From assembly GCA_009391275.1 (NCBI GenBank), contig VEXF01000004.1, positions 14,047 to 78,046 of the forward strand: DNA of 64,000 nt, in the 5' to 3' direction. Shown piece after piece: positions 19,182-28,327 of this stretch. Position 1 is the first letter of the stretch; every line of letters begins with the position of its first letter. The notes below the pieces were generated by a model. The model was not told the origin of the DNA. It searched no databases and worked only from the letters and a program-made list of their open reading frames with translations. The DNA comes from SAR202 cluster bacterium AD-804-J14_MRT_500m (GTDB lineage Bacteria; Chloroflexota; Dehalococcoidia; UBA3495; GCA-2712585). A program made the translations under genes and the position numbers.

Positions 19182-20165
19182 TTGAAAATTCTAGTTACCG
19201 GAGCAACTGGATTCATTGGTGGAAACCTAGTGAGGGCCTTAAATAACAGAGGGTATCATGTTCGCGCCATGGTTAGACCAAAGAGTGATACCTCAGCATT
19301 AGATTCTATGAAAGTCGAACGTGTCTTCGGGGACCTAACTGATCAGCCATCCATAACTCGCGCGGTAACCGGTTGCGATGCACTGTTCCACTGTGGTGCG
19401 CTATACAGTTTCTGGAATCCACGTCCGCAGGAGATGTATCGTACCAATGTCGACGGGACAAAGATGATTCTTGAGGAAGCTTTAAAAGCCGGTGTGAACA
19501 AAGTCGTGTATACAAGCACGGTTTCCACGATAGGGATGCCCGAGTACGGCCTAGGCACCGAAGACATGGAGGCGATTACGCAAGATATGGTGGGACATTA
19601 CAAACGATCCAAACTCTTGGCAGAACGAGAAGCGTTGGATATGAATCAGAAAGGTTTGCCCGTCGTGGTTGTGAATCCCACCGCACCCGTTGGCCCCTGG
19701 GATATTAAGCCTACCCCAACCGGGGCGATCATTCTGGATTTTCTACGCAAAAAGATACCGGCATATATCAACACCGGAATGAATTTGGTAGACGTTGAAG
19801 ACGTTGCCTTGGGACACATCTTAGCACTAGAGAAAGGAGAGGCAGGAGAACGGTACATACTGGGTAATAGGAACATGACGTTGAAGGAGATTTTTGATAG
19901 CCTGGCCGATATCACTGGCACAACAAGCCCAAGAATCAAGCTACCATTGGACTTGGTAGTAGGCCTTGCATATATAGATTGGCTGATCGAGGGCAAATTA
20001 TTTAGGAAAACCCCTATTTTGCCGCTAGAAGGAATCCGGGTCGCCAGAAAGCCAATGTATGTGAATTGTCAAAAATCCATTGAAAAACTCGGGTTTCCAC
20101 AGAATCCAGTGGACAATGCTCTGCAAAAGGCTGTTGCCTGGTTTTTCGATAAAAAACGCGTCTGA
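19182..20165 (+). CDS. hpnA: Hopanoid-associated NAD-dependent epimerase HpnA
   Basis: This 327-residue extended SDR has the NAD motif VTGATGFIGG at its N-terminus, YTSTVSTIG, and the catalytic pair in YKRSK. HpnA is a frequent member of hopanoid loci; its exact reaction is not established. The start is TTG 19182 after GAGAG. A second extended SDR of a different subfamily closes the same operon at 29371-30330. Confidence 0.88.
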   Translation: MKILVTGATGFIGGNLVRALNNRGYHVRAMVRPKSDTSALDSMKVERVFGDLTDQPSITRAVTGCDALFHCGALYSFWNPRPQEMYRTNVDGTKMILEEALKAGVNKVVYTSTVSTIGMPEYGLGTEDMEAITQDMVGHYKRSKLLAEREALDMNQKGLPVVVVNPTAPVGPWDIKPTPTGAIILDFLRKKIPAYINTGMNLVDVEDVALGHILALEKGEAGERYILGNRNMTLKEIFDSLADITGTTSPRIKLPLDLVVGLAYIDWLIEGKLFRKTPILPLEGIRVARKPMYVNCQKSIEKLGFPQNPVDNALQKAVAWFFDKKRV

Positions 20166-20203
20166 CCCAAAGAGTACACCAAGGTAGATGCTCCCAAGAA
20201 TAT

Positions 20204-22207
20204 ATGACTGAATTCGCAGACAAAATATTTAACGAACTTAAATCCGAAGTAGATTGGACTATACAACGTTGTCAACAATACATGCTCCAAATTCAATACG
20301 ATGAAGGTTTCTGGTGGGGGGAGTTAGAATCGAATCCTACCATGGAAGCCGAGTATCTTATGCTAAGCTATTTATTGGAACTAGAGGATCAAGATCGATG
20401 GACAATGATCTCCAATCACATCTTGAGCCGTCAACAGGATGATGGTTCGTGGGCACAGTATTTTAACGCTCCTGGTAATTTAAGCACGTCAGTAGAATGC
20501 TATTTTGCCCTGAAATTAGCCGGTATTCCAGCAAACAGTCCAAAAATGATCAAAGCTCACAACTTTATAATCTCCCAAGGGGGAGTCCAAAAGACACGCG
20601 TGTTTACTAAAATATGGCTTGCTATGTTGGGGCAATACGACTGGGCCCGCTTGCCCACCATACCACCTGAGATAATTCTTCTGCCCAATTGGTTCCCATT
20701 CAACATTTACCAGTTCTCTAGTTGGGCTAGAGCGACCATAGTCCCTATGAGCATTATTTTAGCTGAAAGACCTTGCAGACCCGCCCCACAATGGGCAACG
20801 ATTCCAGAACTCTATCCCCACCATGAACAACAGGCAGATCATTATAGATCCCAACACAAAACGATTTTTAGCTTAGGCACTATCCTTCACGGCATTGACT
20901 GGTTGCTCCGGCAATATAACAGCTCCCCATTAAAGCCAGGCCGAGAATATTCCAAAAAACTAGCCGGACAATGGATCCTTGCCCACCAGGAGGCCGATGG
21001 CTCCTGGGGCGGCATCCAACCACCTTGGGTCTATTCTCTCATTGCCTTGAAACATTTAGGATTCTCACTCGACCATTCTGCCATGAAAATAGGGTGGCAA
21101 GGATTCGAAACCTATGGAATACAAGAAGGGGACACGTGGAGAGTCCAAGCTTGCATTTCACCTGTCTGGGATACTTGCCTTACTCAAATTGCAATGCTCG
21201 AGTCTGGAATTTCGCCAAATCATCCAGCTATGGAACGCAGTACTCGCTGGCTAATTGATAAGCAAATACTCCAAGGTGGCGATTGGCAGATAAAAGCCCC
21301 TCAAACTCCCCCCGCCGGGTGGGCATTTGAATTTGCCAATAATAACTATCCTGACATCGATGATGTCTCTGAAGTGATAATGGCTCTTCACCTCGCGCGT
21401 CTCCCTGAAACCGACGACCTGAGCCGCAAAATAGCCATCAAACGCGCAGTAACTTGGCTACTTGCACTGCAGAGCAGCAATGGAGGCTGGGCAGCTTTCG
21501 ATAAAGATAACAATCACCACTACCTGAGCAAAATTCCCTTCGCCGATTTTGGCGAGATTTTAGATCCCCCTAGCGCAGACGTGACCGCGCACATCATGGA
21601 AGCTCTTGGAAAGCTGGGCTACGATAAAACAACTCCAGCCATAAATAAAGCATATCAATTTATAAGGACAGAACAAGAAGACGATGGTTCTTGGTTCGGA
21701 CGGTGGGGCGTCAATTACATCTATGGCACGGGTGCGGTTCTTCCGGCAATGAAAGCTATAGGCGAAGACATGTCCCAGCCTTATATTCAACGAGCACTTG
21801 AGTGGCTACGTTCTCACCAAAATTCCGATGGCGGATGGGGTGAAAGTTGCGGATCCTACGTAGATCCTGCCCTTAAAGGCAAAGGTGACAGCACACCGTC
21901 GCAAACTGCTTGGGCGTTGCTATCTCTGATTTCGGCCGGCGTACCTCACGATATATCCACAATCCGAGGTCTTCAGTATCTATGTGCCGAGCAAAATGAA
22001 AACGGTGCCTGGGATGAGCCATATTACACTGGTACTGGTTTTCCTGGATACGGATTGGGTGAACGTTTTAAAAAACTTCCAAGTCAGGGCCAACAAGGTT
22101 ACCAAGGACTAGACATGGAAGGCGCTTTTATGATCAATTACCATCTTTACCGAAACTACTGGCCACTTACGGCCTTGGGGCGATTCCAAAAGTCTATGAC
22201 GGAGTAG
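20204..22207 (+). CDS. shc: Squalene-hopene cyclase
   Basis: This 667-residue triterpene cyclase converts squalene to hopene and hopanol at the membrane. The proton-donating motif DIDD is at 384-387. QW-type repeats (QDDGSWAQ, QEADGSWGG, QSSNGGWAAF, EQEDDGSWFGRWG, NSDGGWGE, ENGAWDE) run through both alpha-barrel domains. Length and the C-terminal block GFPGYGLGERF are normal for bacterial Shc. It is the central gene of the operon. Confidence 0.97.
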   Translation: MTEFADKIFNELKSEVDWTIQRCQQYMLQIQYDEGFWWGELESNPTMEAEYLMLSYLLELEDQDRWTMISNHILSRQQDDGSWAQYFNAPGNLSTSVECYFALKLAGIPANSPKMIKAHNFIISQGGVQKTRVFTKIWLAMLGQYDWARLPTIPPEIILLPNWFPFNIYQFSSWARATIVPMSIILAERPCRPAPQWATIPELYPHHEQQADHYRSQHKTIFSLGTILHGIDWLLRQYNSSPLKPGREYSKKLAGQWILAHQEADGSWGGIQPPWVYSLIALKHLGFSLDHSAMKIGWQGFETYGIQEGDTWRVQACISPVWDTCLTQIAMLESGISPNHPAMERSTRWLIDKQILQGGDWQIKAPQTPPAGWAFEFANNNYPDIDDVSEVIMALHLARLPETDDLSRKIAIKRAVTWLLALQSSNGGWAAFDKDNNHHYLSKIPFADFGEILDPPSADVTAHIMEALGKLGYDKTTPAINKAYQFIRTEQEDDGSWFGRWGVNYIYGTGAVLPAMKAIGEDMSQPYIQRALEWLRSHQNSDGGWGESCGSYVDPALKGKGDSTPSQTAWALLSLISAGVPHDISTIRGLQYLCAEQNENGAWDEPYYTGTGFPGYGLGERFKKLPSQGQQGYQGLDMEGAFMINYHLYRNYWPLTALGRFQKSMTE

Positions 22208-22213
22208 GGTGAT

Positions 22214-22720
22214 ATGACCAAGACAGAAACAGCCAGCAGCAATAAACTTACCCAACTGTTAGACACAAAGGTGTCCATGAGGCTACAGATTTTTTCTTTT
22301 AGTATTGAAACTCAGGCTGCACCTGAATTTATAGATTTGACAGAACTCACCAAGAAATGTATAGAAAAGTCAGGAATTCTGAATGGATCTATTACTATTT
22401 TTTCGAAACATACTACAGCAGCCATTAAAATCAACGAGAACGAACCATTACTCATTCAAGATATGAAGAAATTTCTCGAACGCATAGCACCACGGAATGG
22501 GGATTATCTTCACAATGACTTTACGATCCGAACAGTTAATATGACTGAAGATGAATGCCCCAATGGACATGCACATTGCCAACAATTACTACTCAGCACC
22601 AGCGAAACCATTCCGATAGTTAACGGCGAGGTCCAGATTGGACAATGGCAAAGTCTGTTCCTGATAGAACTAGATCGTCCAAGAGCACGTGAGGTACTCT
22701 TTCAAATAAGTGGTGGTTAA
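22214..22720 (+). CDS. YjbQ family protein (UPF0047)
   Basis: This 168-residue protein has SKHTTAAIKINENEP, GDYLHND and NGHAHCQQLLLS, typical of the YjbQ/UPF0047 family. Some members show weak thiamine-phosphate synthase activity, but the true role is unknown. It lies six bases after shc and six before hpnC, so it is translated as part of the hopanoid operon. Members usually have about 130-140 residues; the extra N-terminal 25 here are polar. Confidence 0.85.
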   Translation: MTKTETASSNKLTQLLDTKVSMRLQIFSFSIETQAAPEFIDLTELTKKCIEKSGILNGSITIFSKHTTAAIKINENEPLLIQDMKKFLERIAPRNGDYLHNDFTIRTVNMTEDECPNGHAHCQQLLLSTSETIPIVNGEVQIGQWQSLFLIELDRPRAREVLFQISGG

Positions 22721-22726
22721 CTACCG

Positions 22727-23620
22727 TTGTCATCCATTGCAGATAGGCATATTGGTGTTTGGACCAAGTCCGAGTCCCAACAATATTGCCGGCAATTAGC
22801 GCGGTCTCACTACGAAAACTTTATAGTTGGATCTCGCTTACTACCACGTGAGAAACGTCAGCACGTATACAACATATACGCTTATTCGCGCACTGTGGAT
22901 GACTTAGGCGACGAATCAGACGGCGACCGAACACAACTTCTAAATCTCTGGGATCAGGACCTCGAACGCTGCTACGCCTCGACACCACATCACCCTGTTC
23001 TGCTAGCTTTGCAAGAAACCATTAACATTTTTAATATTCCAAAGACTCCCTTTAAAAAACTGATTATCGCTAACAAAATGGATCAAGAAACCAAGCGGTA
23101 CCCGACGCTACGAAAACTTCTTCATTACAGCGACAATTCAGCAAATCCATGTGGCAGACTTTTCTTATACTTGTTCGGTTACAGGGATGAACAACTGCAT
23201 TTATTGGCGGACCAGACCTGCACAGCGCTTCAACTAACAAACTTTTGGCAAGATATTGTCCGTGATTATACAATGGGTCGGATATATATACCCCAAGAAC
23301 ACATGGATACGTTTGGCTACACTGAAGACGATTTGAGGCAACGCAAGCTTAACCGTTCGTTCCAGGATCTTATGGCCTACGAATTAGACATTACTCGCCA
23401 GATGTTTCGCAATGGCTTAGCTCTTTTGGATCATGTCAGTGGGCCTGCAAAAACCGATATCGCACTCTTCACTCGCGGTGGAGTAGCCGTCTTGGATGCA
23501 ATCAAAACGCAGAATTACGACGTTCTCGATCAGCGACCGCGGATTCCCAGATTCCAGAAAGGGAAGATTTTTCTTTCCACCTGGGTTAGCATTAAACTCG
23601 GTCGTAAAATTAAAATCTAG
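22727..23620 (+). CDS. hpnC: Hydroxysqualene synthase HpnC
   Basis: This 297-residue squalene/phytoene synthase family protein has the HpnC signature HYENFIVGSRLLP. The first Asp-rich motif is TVDDLGDE and the second NFWQDIVRDY. In the HpnCDE route it converts presqualene diphosphate to hydroxysqualene. The start is TTG 22727. Its TAG stop (23618-23620) lies in the same reading frame as hpnD. Confidence 0.93.
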   Translation: MSSIADRHIGVWTKSESQQYCRQLARSHYENFIVGSRLLPREKRQHVYNIYAYSRTVDDLGDESDGDRTQLLNLWDQDLERCYASTPHHPVLLALQETINIFNIPKTPFKKLIIANKMDQETKRYPTLRKLLHYSDNSANPCGRLFLYLFGYRDEQLHLLADQTCTALQLTNFWQDIVRDYTMGRIYIPQEHMDTFGYTEDDLRQRKLNRSFQDLMAYELDITRQMFRNGLALLDHVSGPAKTDIALFTRGGVAVLDAIKTQNYDVLDQRPRIPRFQKGKIFLSTWVSIKLGRKIKI

Positions 23621-23640
23621 GCCAAATTTACTCCTGATCG

Positions 23641-23648
23641 AAAGGAGG
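23641..23648 (+). promoter_or_regulatory. Strong Shine-Dalgarno sequence of hpnD, pointing to a CTG start
   Basis: AAAGGAGG is the strongest ribosome binding site in the operon. Five and eight bases downstream lie two in-frame CTG codons (23654, 23657). No in-frame ATG, GTG or TTG occurs between the hpnC stop and codon 23900, far inside the conserved domain. Confidence 0.75.
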
Positions 23649-23656
23649 CCTACCTG

Positions 23657-24523
23657 CTGGAAATTAATGAAGCCTACGAAGAGTGTCGGCAAATCACTAA
23701 GCGTGAGGCCAAAAATTTCTTCTACGCTTTCATCACGCTGCCCGCGAACAAACGTAACGCGATATATGCCACCTACGCCTTCTGTCGTTACTGTGACGAC
23801 GCAGCAGATCAGGAACTAGATGCATCCAGAAAACTAAGTGCACTCCAAGATTTACGTTTACAACTTCATTCAGCCGTACAGGGAAGTCCAGACGGGCCAA
23901 TGTTCACCGCCGTGGCACACGCGACCGATTTTTATAACATACCATCACAATATTTCGATGAAGTCATCGACGGAGTCGAAATGGACCTTAACAAAACCCG
24001 ATATCAAACGTTCGAAGAACTCGAGCTTTACTGTTATAGAGTGGCCTCTGTGGTTGGACTTATCTGTATTCAAATTTTTGGATATGAGAGCCCTGCTGCC
24101 AAACAACACGCAATTGACCTAGGCATTGCCATGCAGCTTACAAATATAATTCGGGATGTGCAGGAAGATCTGGACAGAGGCCGAATATATATACCTCAAG
24201 AGGAATTATCTCGATATGGATGTACAGAGCAAGACCTTGTAAGTGGGATCCCCAATGAATCCACTAGAAACTTAATTGACTTTCAAGTTCAGCGAGCCAG
24301 GATGTATTTCCAACGAGGGAATAAGTTGTTCCCATATCTCTCGCCAAGATCTCGGGCTTGTCCAGCCGTACTTGCCCAGCTATATATTCGGATCTTGGAT
24401 CAAGTAGAGGCAAACAGTTTCAACGTGTTCAATGGTAGAATTAGTCTCAGCAAAAAAGAAAAACTGCTAGTCACCGCCACAACATGGCTCAAAAGTTTCT
24501 TTCCTCAAAAAACCCTCACATAA
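23657..24523 (+). CDS. hpnD: Presqualene diphosphate synthase HpnD (CTG start)
   Basis: The protein is 288 residues if it starts at CTG 23657. It joins two FPP molecules into presqualene diphosphate. The first Asp-rich motif YCDDAADQE and the preceding YATYAFCR are encoded upstream of the first ATG (23900), so a start at that ATG would remove an essential motif. The second motif is NIIRDVQEDLDRGRIYIP. The frame is continuous with hpnC across its TAG stop. A CTG start behind a strong ribosome binding site is the simplest reading; stop readthrough giving an HpnC-HpnD fusion is the alternative. The 3' end overlaps hpnE by 40 bases. Confidence 0.88.
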   Translation: MEINEAYEECRQITKREAKNFFYAFITLPANKRNAIYATYAFCRYCDDAADQELDASRKLSALQDLRLQLHSAVQGSPDGPMFTAVAHATDFYNIPSQYFDEVIDGVEMDLNKTRYQTFEELELYCYRVASVVGLICIQIFGYESPAAKQHAIDLGIAMQLTNIIRDVQEDLDRGRIYIPQEELSRYGCTEQDLVSGIPNESTRNLIDFQVQRARMYFQRGNKLFPYLSPRSRACPAVLAQLYIRILDQVEANSFNVFNGRISLSKKEKLLVTATTWLKSFFPQKTLT

Positions 24524-25857
24524 TTGTAATAGGCGGCGGTATATCTGGCATGGCAGCCGCATGCCATTTGTTGGACTCCGGATACCGGATCTCGTTGATA
24601 GAAAAACGTCCTTATCTGGGCGGCAAAGCATTTTCATTTATAGATCGGGAAACAGGACAGGAAGTGGATAACGGGCAGCATGTTTTTCTCGGGTGCTGCA
24701 CATCATACATCGAATTCTTGAACCAAATCGGCACTTTGCACCACGCCCACCTGCAGTCCAATATGGAAGTAACGATAATCGACCCTAACGGCAAATCCAG
24801 TAGATTAAGCACCTCTATACTCCCCAGCCCATTTCACTGTTTGCCTTCTTTTTTAGCTTATCGACACCTCAGTATTTGGGAAAAAGTATTGGGGATAGCA
24901 ACGCTATTCCGTCTCAAGTACACCAACAGAAGCCGCCAAGTCTTTCAAGAACAATCTTTTTACGATTGGTTAAAACAGAACCACCAATCTGACCATTCCA
25001 TAGAAAATTTCTGGAATATTATTATCAAAGCTTGCGCAAACGATGATGTCCAAAGTGTAGATGCCTCCATTGGAATGATGATCTTTCAAGAATCAATGCT
25101 CAAATCTAAATCCGGAAGCCGTATAGGGTATGCCAAAGTAGGATTGTCGCCACTCATGGGACAGGCCGCTGCCCGGTATATAAAAGATCGGCACGGACGT
25201 CTGCTATTGGGACGGTCAGTCTCATCTATCTTATTTGAAGATGACACCACTGTTACAGGGGTGCGACTAGATAACGGACAAACTATAGAGAGTGATGCTG
25301 TAATCAGTGCCATCCCACCAAATGATTTGGCGCCACTTCTATCTAGCTCAACCTGCGCACTCGCGTATTTTTCTAAATTATGGAGTCTTTCAACCGCTCC
25401 AATTGTGAACGTCCATCTATGGTATAACCATCCTGTAATGGACGATGATTTCGTGGCTTTTGTAAATTCACCCCTCCAATGGGTATTTAATCACGAAGCT
25501 ATGATAGCAGGCGAAGGTTTTGAAGGTCATCATGTCACTATCTCCCTCAGTGCGGCCTTCGATTACATTCACCTCTCTAAACATGAGATTCAGACATTAA
25601 TGATCCAAGCCATGGCTGATGCATTCCCATTGGCCAACACAGCCCAAATTGAGAGAGCAATGGTAATAAAGCAAAATACAGCGACTTTACGGTGTCTTCC
25701 TGGGACCAATGCGCTCCGACCATCAGCAACAACTCCGCTCAATAAATTATTTCTCGCTGGTGAGTGGACAGATACAGGGTGGCCTTCGACGATGGAAAGC
25801 GCCGTGCGTAGCGGCATAGTTGCAGCTGACGCCGCAGCGACCTCTATGAGTAAATGA
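24484..25857 (+). CDS. hpnE: Hydroxysqualene reductase HpnE (FAD-dependent)
   Basis: This 457-residue FAD amine-oxidase-fold protein has the dinucleotide motif VIGGGISGMAAA near the N-terminus, EKRPYLGGKAFSF, and the C-terminal FAD block LFLAGEWTDTGWPSTMESAV. It reduces hydroxysqualene to squalene, completing the HpnCDE route. The ATG lies inside the end of hpnD and its TGA overlaps the ATG of the next gene, so translation is coupled on both sides. Confidence 0.93.
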   Translation: MAQKFLSSKNPHIIVIGGGISGMAAACHLLDSGYRISLIEKRPYLGGKAFSFIDRETGQEVDNGQHVFLGCCTSYIEFLNQIGTLHHAHLQSNMEVTIIDPNGKSSRLSTSILPSPFHCLPSFLAYRHLSIWEKVLGIATLFRLKYTNRSRQVFQEQSFYDWLKQNHQSDHSIENFWNIIIKACANDDVQSVDASIGMMIFQESMLKSKSGSRIGYAKVGLSPLMGQAAARYIKDRHGRLLLGRSVSSILFEDDTTVTGVRLDNGQTIESDAVISAIPPNDLAPLLSSSTCALAYFSKLWSLSTAPIVNVHLWYNHPVMDDDFVAFVNSPLQWVFNHEAMIAGEGFEGHHVTISLSAAFDYIHLSKHEIQTLMIQAMADAFPLANTAQIERAMVIKQNTATLRCLPGTNALRPSATTPLNKLFLAGEWTDTGWPSTMESAVRSGIVAADAAATSMSK

Positions 25858-26852
25858 AAGCACTAGTTTTGGCACCGTTTTCGCCCTATGCCTTATCTCA
25901 ACTCCGTGGGATGATGGAGGTGTCTTACGAAAGTTGGACCAATACTCGGACATTGCATGACCCTACCGAACTCGGTCGTCGTCTAAATGACGAATCAATA
26001 GATATCCTATTAACAGAAGCAGACTTTATATTCGAAGAACTATTTGAAAACGCTCCACGGCTTAAATTCGTGGGTATTTGTAGAAATGAACTGGGTCATG
26101 TCGATATATCAGCCGCAAGTAAAAATGGAGTTCTGGTAGTTAATACACCTGGTCGTAACGCCAATGCGGTAGCAGAGATAACCTTGGGATTCATGCTGGC
26201 ACTTGCTAGACGAATTCCTAGTTTAGATGCTTATGTCAAGTTTGGGAAATGGGAAGATCCAGTTGCCCCATATTTATCTTTTAGAGGCATAGAACTTCGT
26301 ACCAACATCCTGGGGATAGTTGGGTTGGGCCGAATCGGCAAATCTGTAGCAAAAATTGCACGGTCCTTGGGCATGGAAGTACTAGCTTTTGATCCGTACG
26401 CAGGTGCCTTAGGGCAACGTATTGATGGAGCCTTACTTACTGACCTGGACAGCGTTGTAAAACAATCGACTTTTCTTTCTCTTAACGCACCAAGATCAGA
26501 GGAAACCACAGGGCTTATATCAGACAATCACTTAGCTTCAATGCCCTCAGGTTCTTTTTTAATTAACACATCGTTCTACGAGATTGTAGATGAAAGCTCC
26601 TTAGTAAATCGCCTAAACTGTGGCCCACTTGCAGGGGCTGCTTTTGACGTCCATCCTGCCCATCCCGTGCCACCTAGTAGCCCGCTCCTGAAACTCAATA
26701 ATGTTATTTTGACACCCCATATAGGGGGCGCAACTAATGAAACGATTGAGCGGCACTCAAATATGATCGTTACGGATCTACGTAGATACCTTCGCGGTTA
26801 CAAGCCAAATAATCTTGTCAACCCTGACGTGTGGCAAATGTATGACCACTAA
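25854..26852 (+). CDS. D-2-hydroxyacid dehydrogenase homologue lacking catalytic Arg and Glu
   Basis: This 332-residue protein has the fold of D-3-phosphoglycerate dehydrogenase: the NAD motif GLGRIGKSVAKIA (about 158-170) and TPHIGGAT with His289. The catalytic Arg of the usual NxARGxxVD block is Phe241 (NTSFYEIVD), and the catalytic Glu before Pro (DVFxxEP) is His270 (DVHPAHP). The two other homologues in this window (49491-51460) keep Arg, Glu and His. Ordinary 2-hydroxyacid oxidation is therefore unlikely. The ATG overlaps the hpnE stop (ATGA), so it belongs to the hopanoid operon. It may carry out different chemistry or serve as a binding protein. Confidence 0.8.
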   Translation: MKALVLAPFSPYALSQLRGMMEVSYESWTNTRTLHDPTELGRRLNDESIDILLTEADFIFEELFENAPRLKFVGICRNELGHVDISAASKNGVLVVNTPGRNANAVAEITLGFMLALARRIPSLDAYVKFGKWEDPVAPYLSFRGIELRTNILGIVGLGRIGKSVAKIARSLGMEVLAFDPYAGALGQRIDGALLTDLDSVVKQSTFLSLNAPRSEETTGLISDNHLASMPSGSFLINTSFYEIVDESSLVNRLNCGPLAGAAFDVHPAHPVPPSSPLLKLNNVILTPHIGGATNETIERHSNMIVTDLRRYLRGYKPNNLVNPDVWQMYDH

Positions 26853-28323
26853 ACTTCTTGCCATAGACTTGGGAAGCAGTCATGTACATGCTGCAGTATC
26901 AGATCTTAACGGAACACAAATCGGGTCAGCAGAATATCCTCTCCATTTAACGGCAGACTCTGAGGGGTCAGATTTGGCTTGGACAATCGATCCTGCGATT
27001 TTGATAAAAACCGTGGCATCCACAGCCGCTAGCGCATTAAAAAACGCTCTGGCATCATCAAATGAGATCGCAAGTATCGGAATCACAGGTCAACGACAAG
27101 GGGTTGCTTTTTTAGGGCAACTCAAACAAGACTTGCTCTTAAGTCCAAACATAGACATTCGAGCAGCATTTGAGGGTTTGGTATTACAAGAAAAATTTGG
27201 CACAGAAACTAAACGAATCACAGGCCACTTCCCTTTAGTGATATTAGCTCCGTCACGTCTAATGTGGCTCAGGAACCATAGACCTGATCTTTATAGCCAA
27301 CTTTCATCAATTTTGACCCTTCCAGCGTGGCTAGTCCATAAACTCACTGGCGTCTTATTTGATGAACACACTCTATCTGCTGCAACTGGCCTTTTAGATA
27401 TATCAACCCTAGAAAGACCTTTCTCCCTAATTGACAACATGGGTATTCCTCGATCGATACTTCCCCCTCTTATCTCATCTGGGGAAATAGGAGGGCAATT
27501 AACTAACGAGGCAGCTAAATTTTTGAATCTACGTCCTGGTACACCAATCACTCTCGCCGGTGCCGATACGCAATGTGGAATGTTGGGAATGGGTCTATCA
27601 TCCGTTGGCGAACTCGGCGTGGTCACTGGTTGGAGTTGCTCCGCCCAAGTCATCACAGGGACCCCTAAATATGATAGCGAATCTGATGCCTGGATTGGTT
27701 GCTTTCCGTTAGCAAACCGATGGGTGCTTGAGGCTAATTTAGGTGATGCAGGTCGGGCTCATCGATGGCTTAAGGATTTGTTCTTGAACCAAGACTCATC
27801 ATGGCAAGAGGCAGATAGGCTAGCGAGTGAGTCCAAAGATAGTGAGCTACAAGGAACTTGGACATTCCTTGGTCCAGGCCCAATATCTGCCCCAGCCGCT
27901 GGGCTTCATCGTGGTGGACTGTTGTTCTCTACACCTCTTAGTTATCAAGTTCCCGACGTCGGCCAATTATTCCAATCATTCTGGGAAAACCTATGCTTCA
28001 GCTTAAAGGCAAATCTTTCTTTGATCTGTTCTGAAGCACCCACACTACACCTAGGAGGTGGAATGGCGCGAAGCAGGCAATTAGCCCAGACATTGTCAAA
28101 TGTCTTAAACACCGAAGTTAAACGTAGTAAATTTCCGCACGTAAGTGCCGCTGGAGCTTGTTTGGCTGCCGGGGCCGCGGTTGGTTTAGTTGACTCTTTA
28201 CATGACGCTATACAAACTTACCAGCCTTCGTGGGAGCAATTTCAACCCGAATCCAACGCTGTCATGAAACTTGAAGACCGTTTCGAAGAATGGATCACTT
28301 TATACCAACGCCTCCAGGATTAA
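26842..28323 (+). CDS. FGGY-family carbohydrate kinase
   Basis: This 493-residue protein of the xylulokinase/gluconokinase family has an N-terminal phosphate-binding segment LLAIDLGSSHVHAAV and the FGGY signature region GADTQCGMLGMG with the candidate catalytic Asp. LHLGGGMARSRQLAQ occurs in the C-terminal domain. The sugar or polyol it phosphorylates cannot be named. I start it at ATG 26842, which overlaps the stop of the preceding gene; the frame extends to TTG 26815. It is followed by a class II aldolase five bases later, a pairing usual in pentose or acid-sugar breakdown. Confidence 0.88.
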   Translation: MTTKLLAIDLGSSHVHAAVSDLNGTQIGSAEYPLHLTADSEGSDLAWTIDPAILIKTVASTAASALKNALASSNEIASIGITGQRQGVAFLGQLKQDLLLSPNIDIRAAFEGLVLQEKFGTETKRITGHFPLVILAPSRLMWLRNHRPDLYSQLSSILTLPAWLVHKLTGVLFDEHTLSAATGLLDISTLERPFSLIDNMGIPRSILPPLISSGEIGGQLTNEAAKFLNLRPGTPITLAGADTQCGMLGMGLSSVGELGVVTGWSCSAQVITGTPKYDSESDAWIGCFPLANRWVLEANLGDAGRAHRWLKDLFLNQDSSWQEADRLASESKDSELQGTWTFLGPGPISAPAAGLHRGGLLFSTPLSYQVPDVGQLFQSFWENLCFSLKANLSLICSEAPTLHLGGGMARSRQLAQTLSNVLNTEVKRSKFPHVSAAGACLAAGAAVGLVDSLHDAIQTYQPSWEQFQPESNAVMKLEDRFEEWITLYQRLQD

Positions 28324-28327
28324 TATC

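Noticed and set aside
23900..24523. Shorter hpnD from ATG 23900
   Set aside because: It would lack the first Asp-rich motif and about 80 conserved residues that are encoded in the same open frame upstream.
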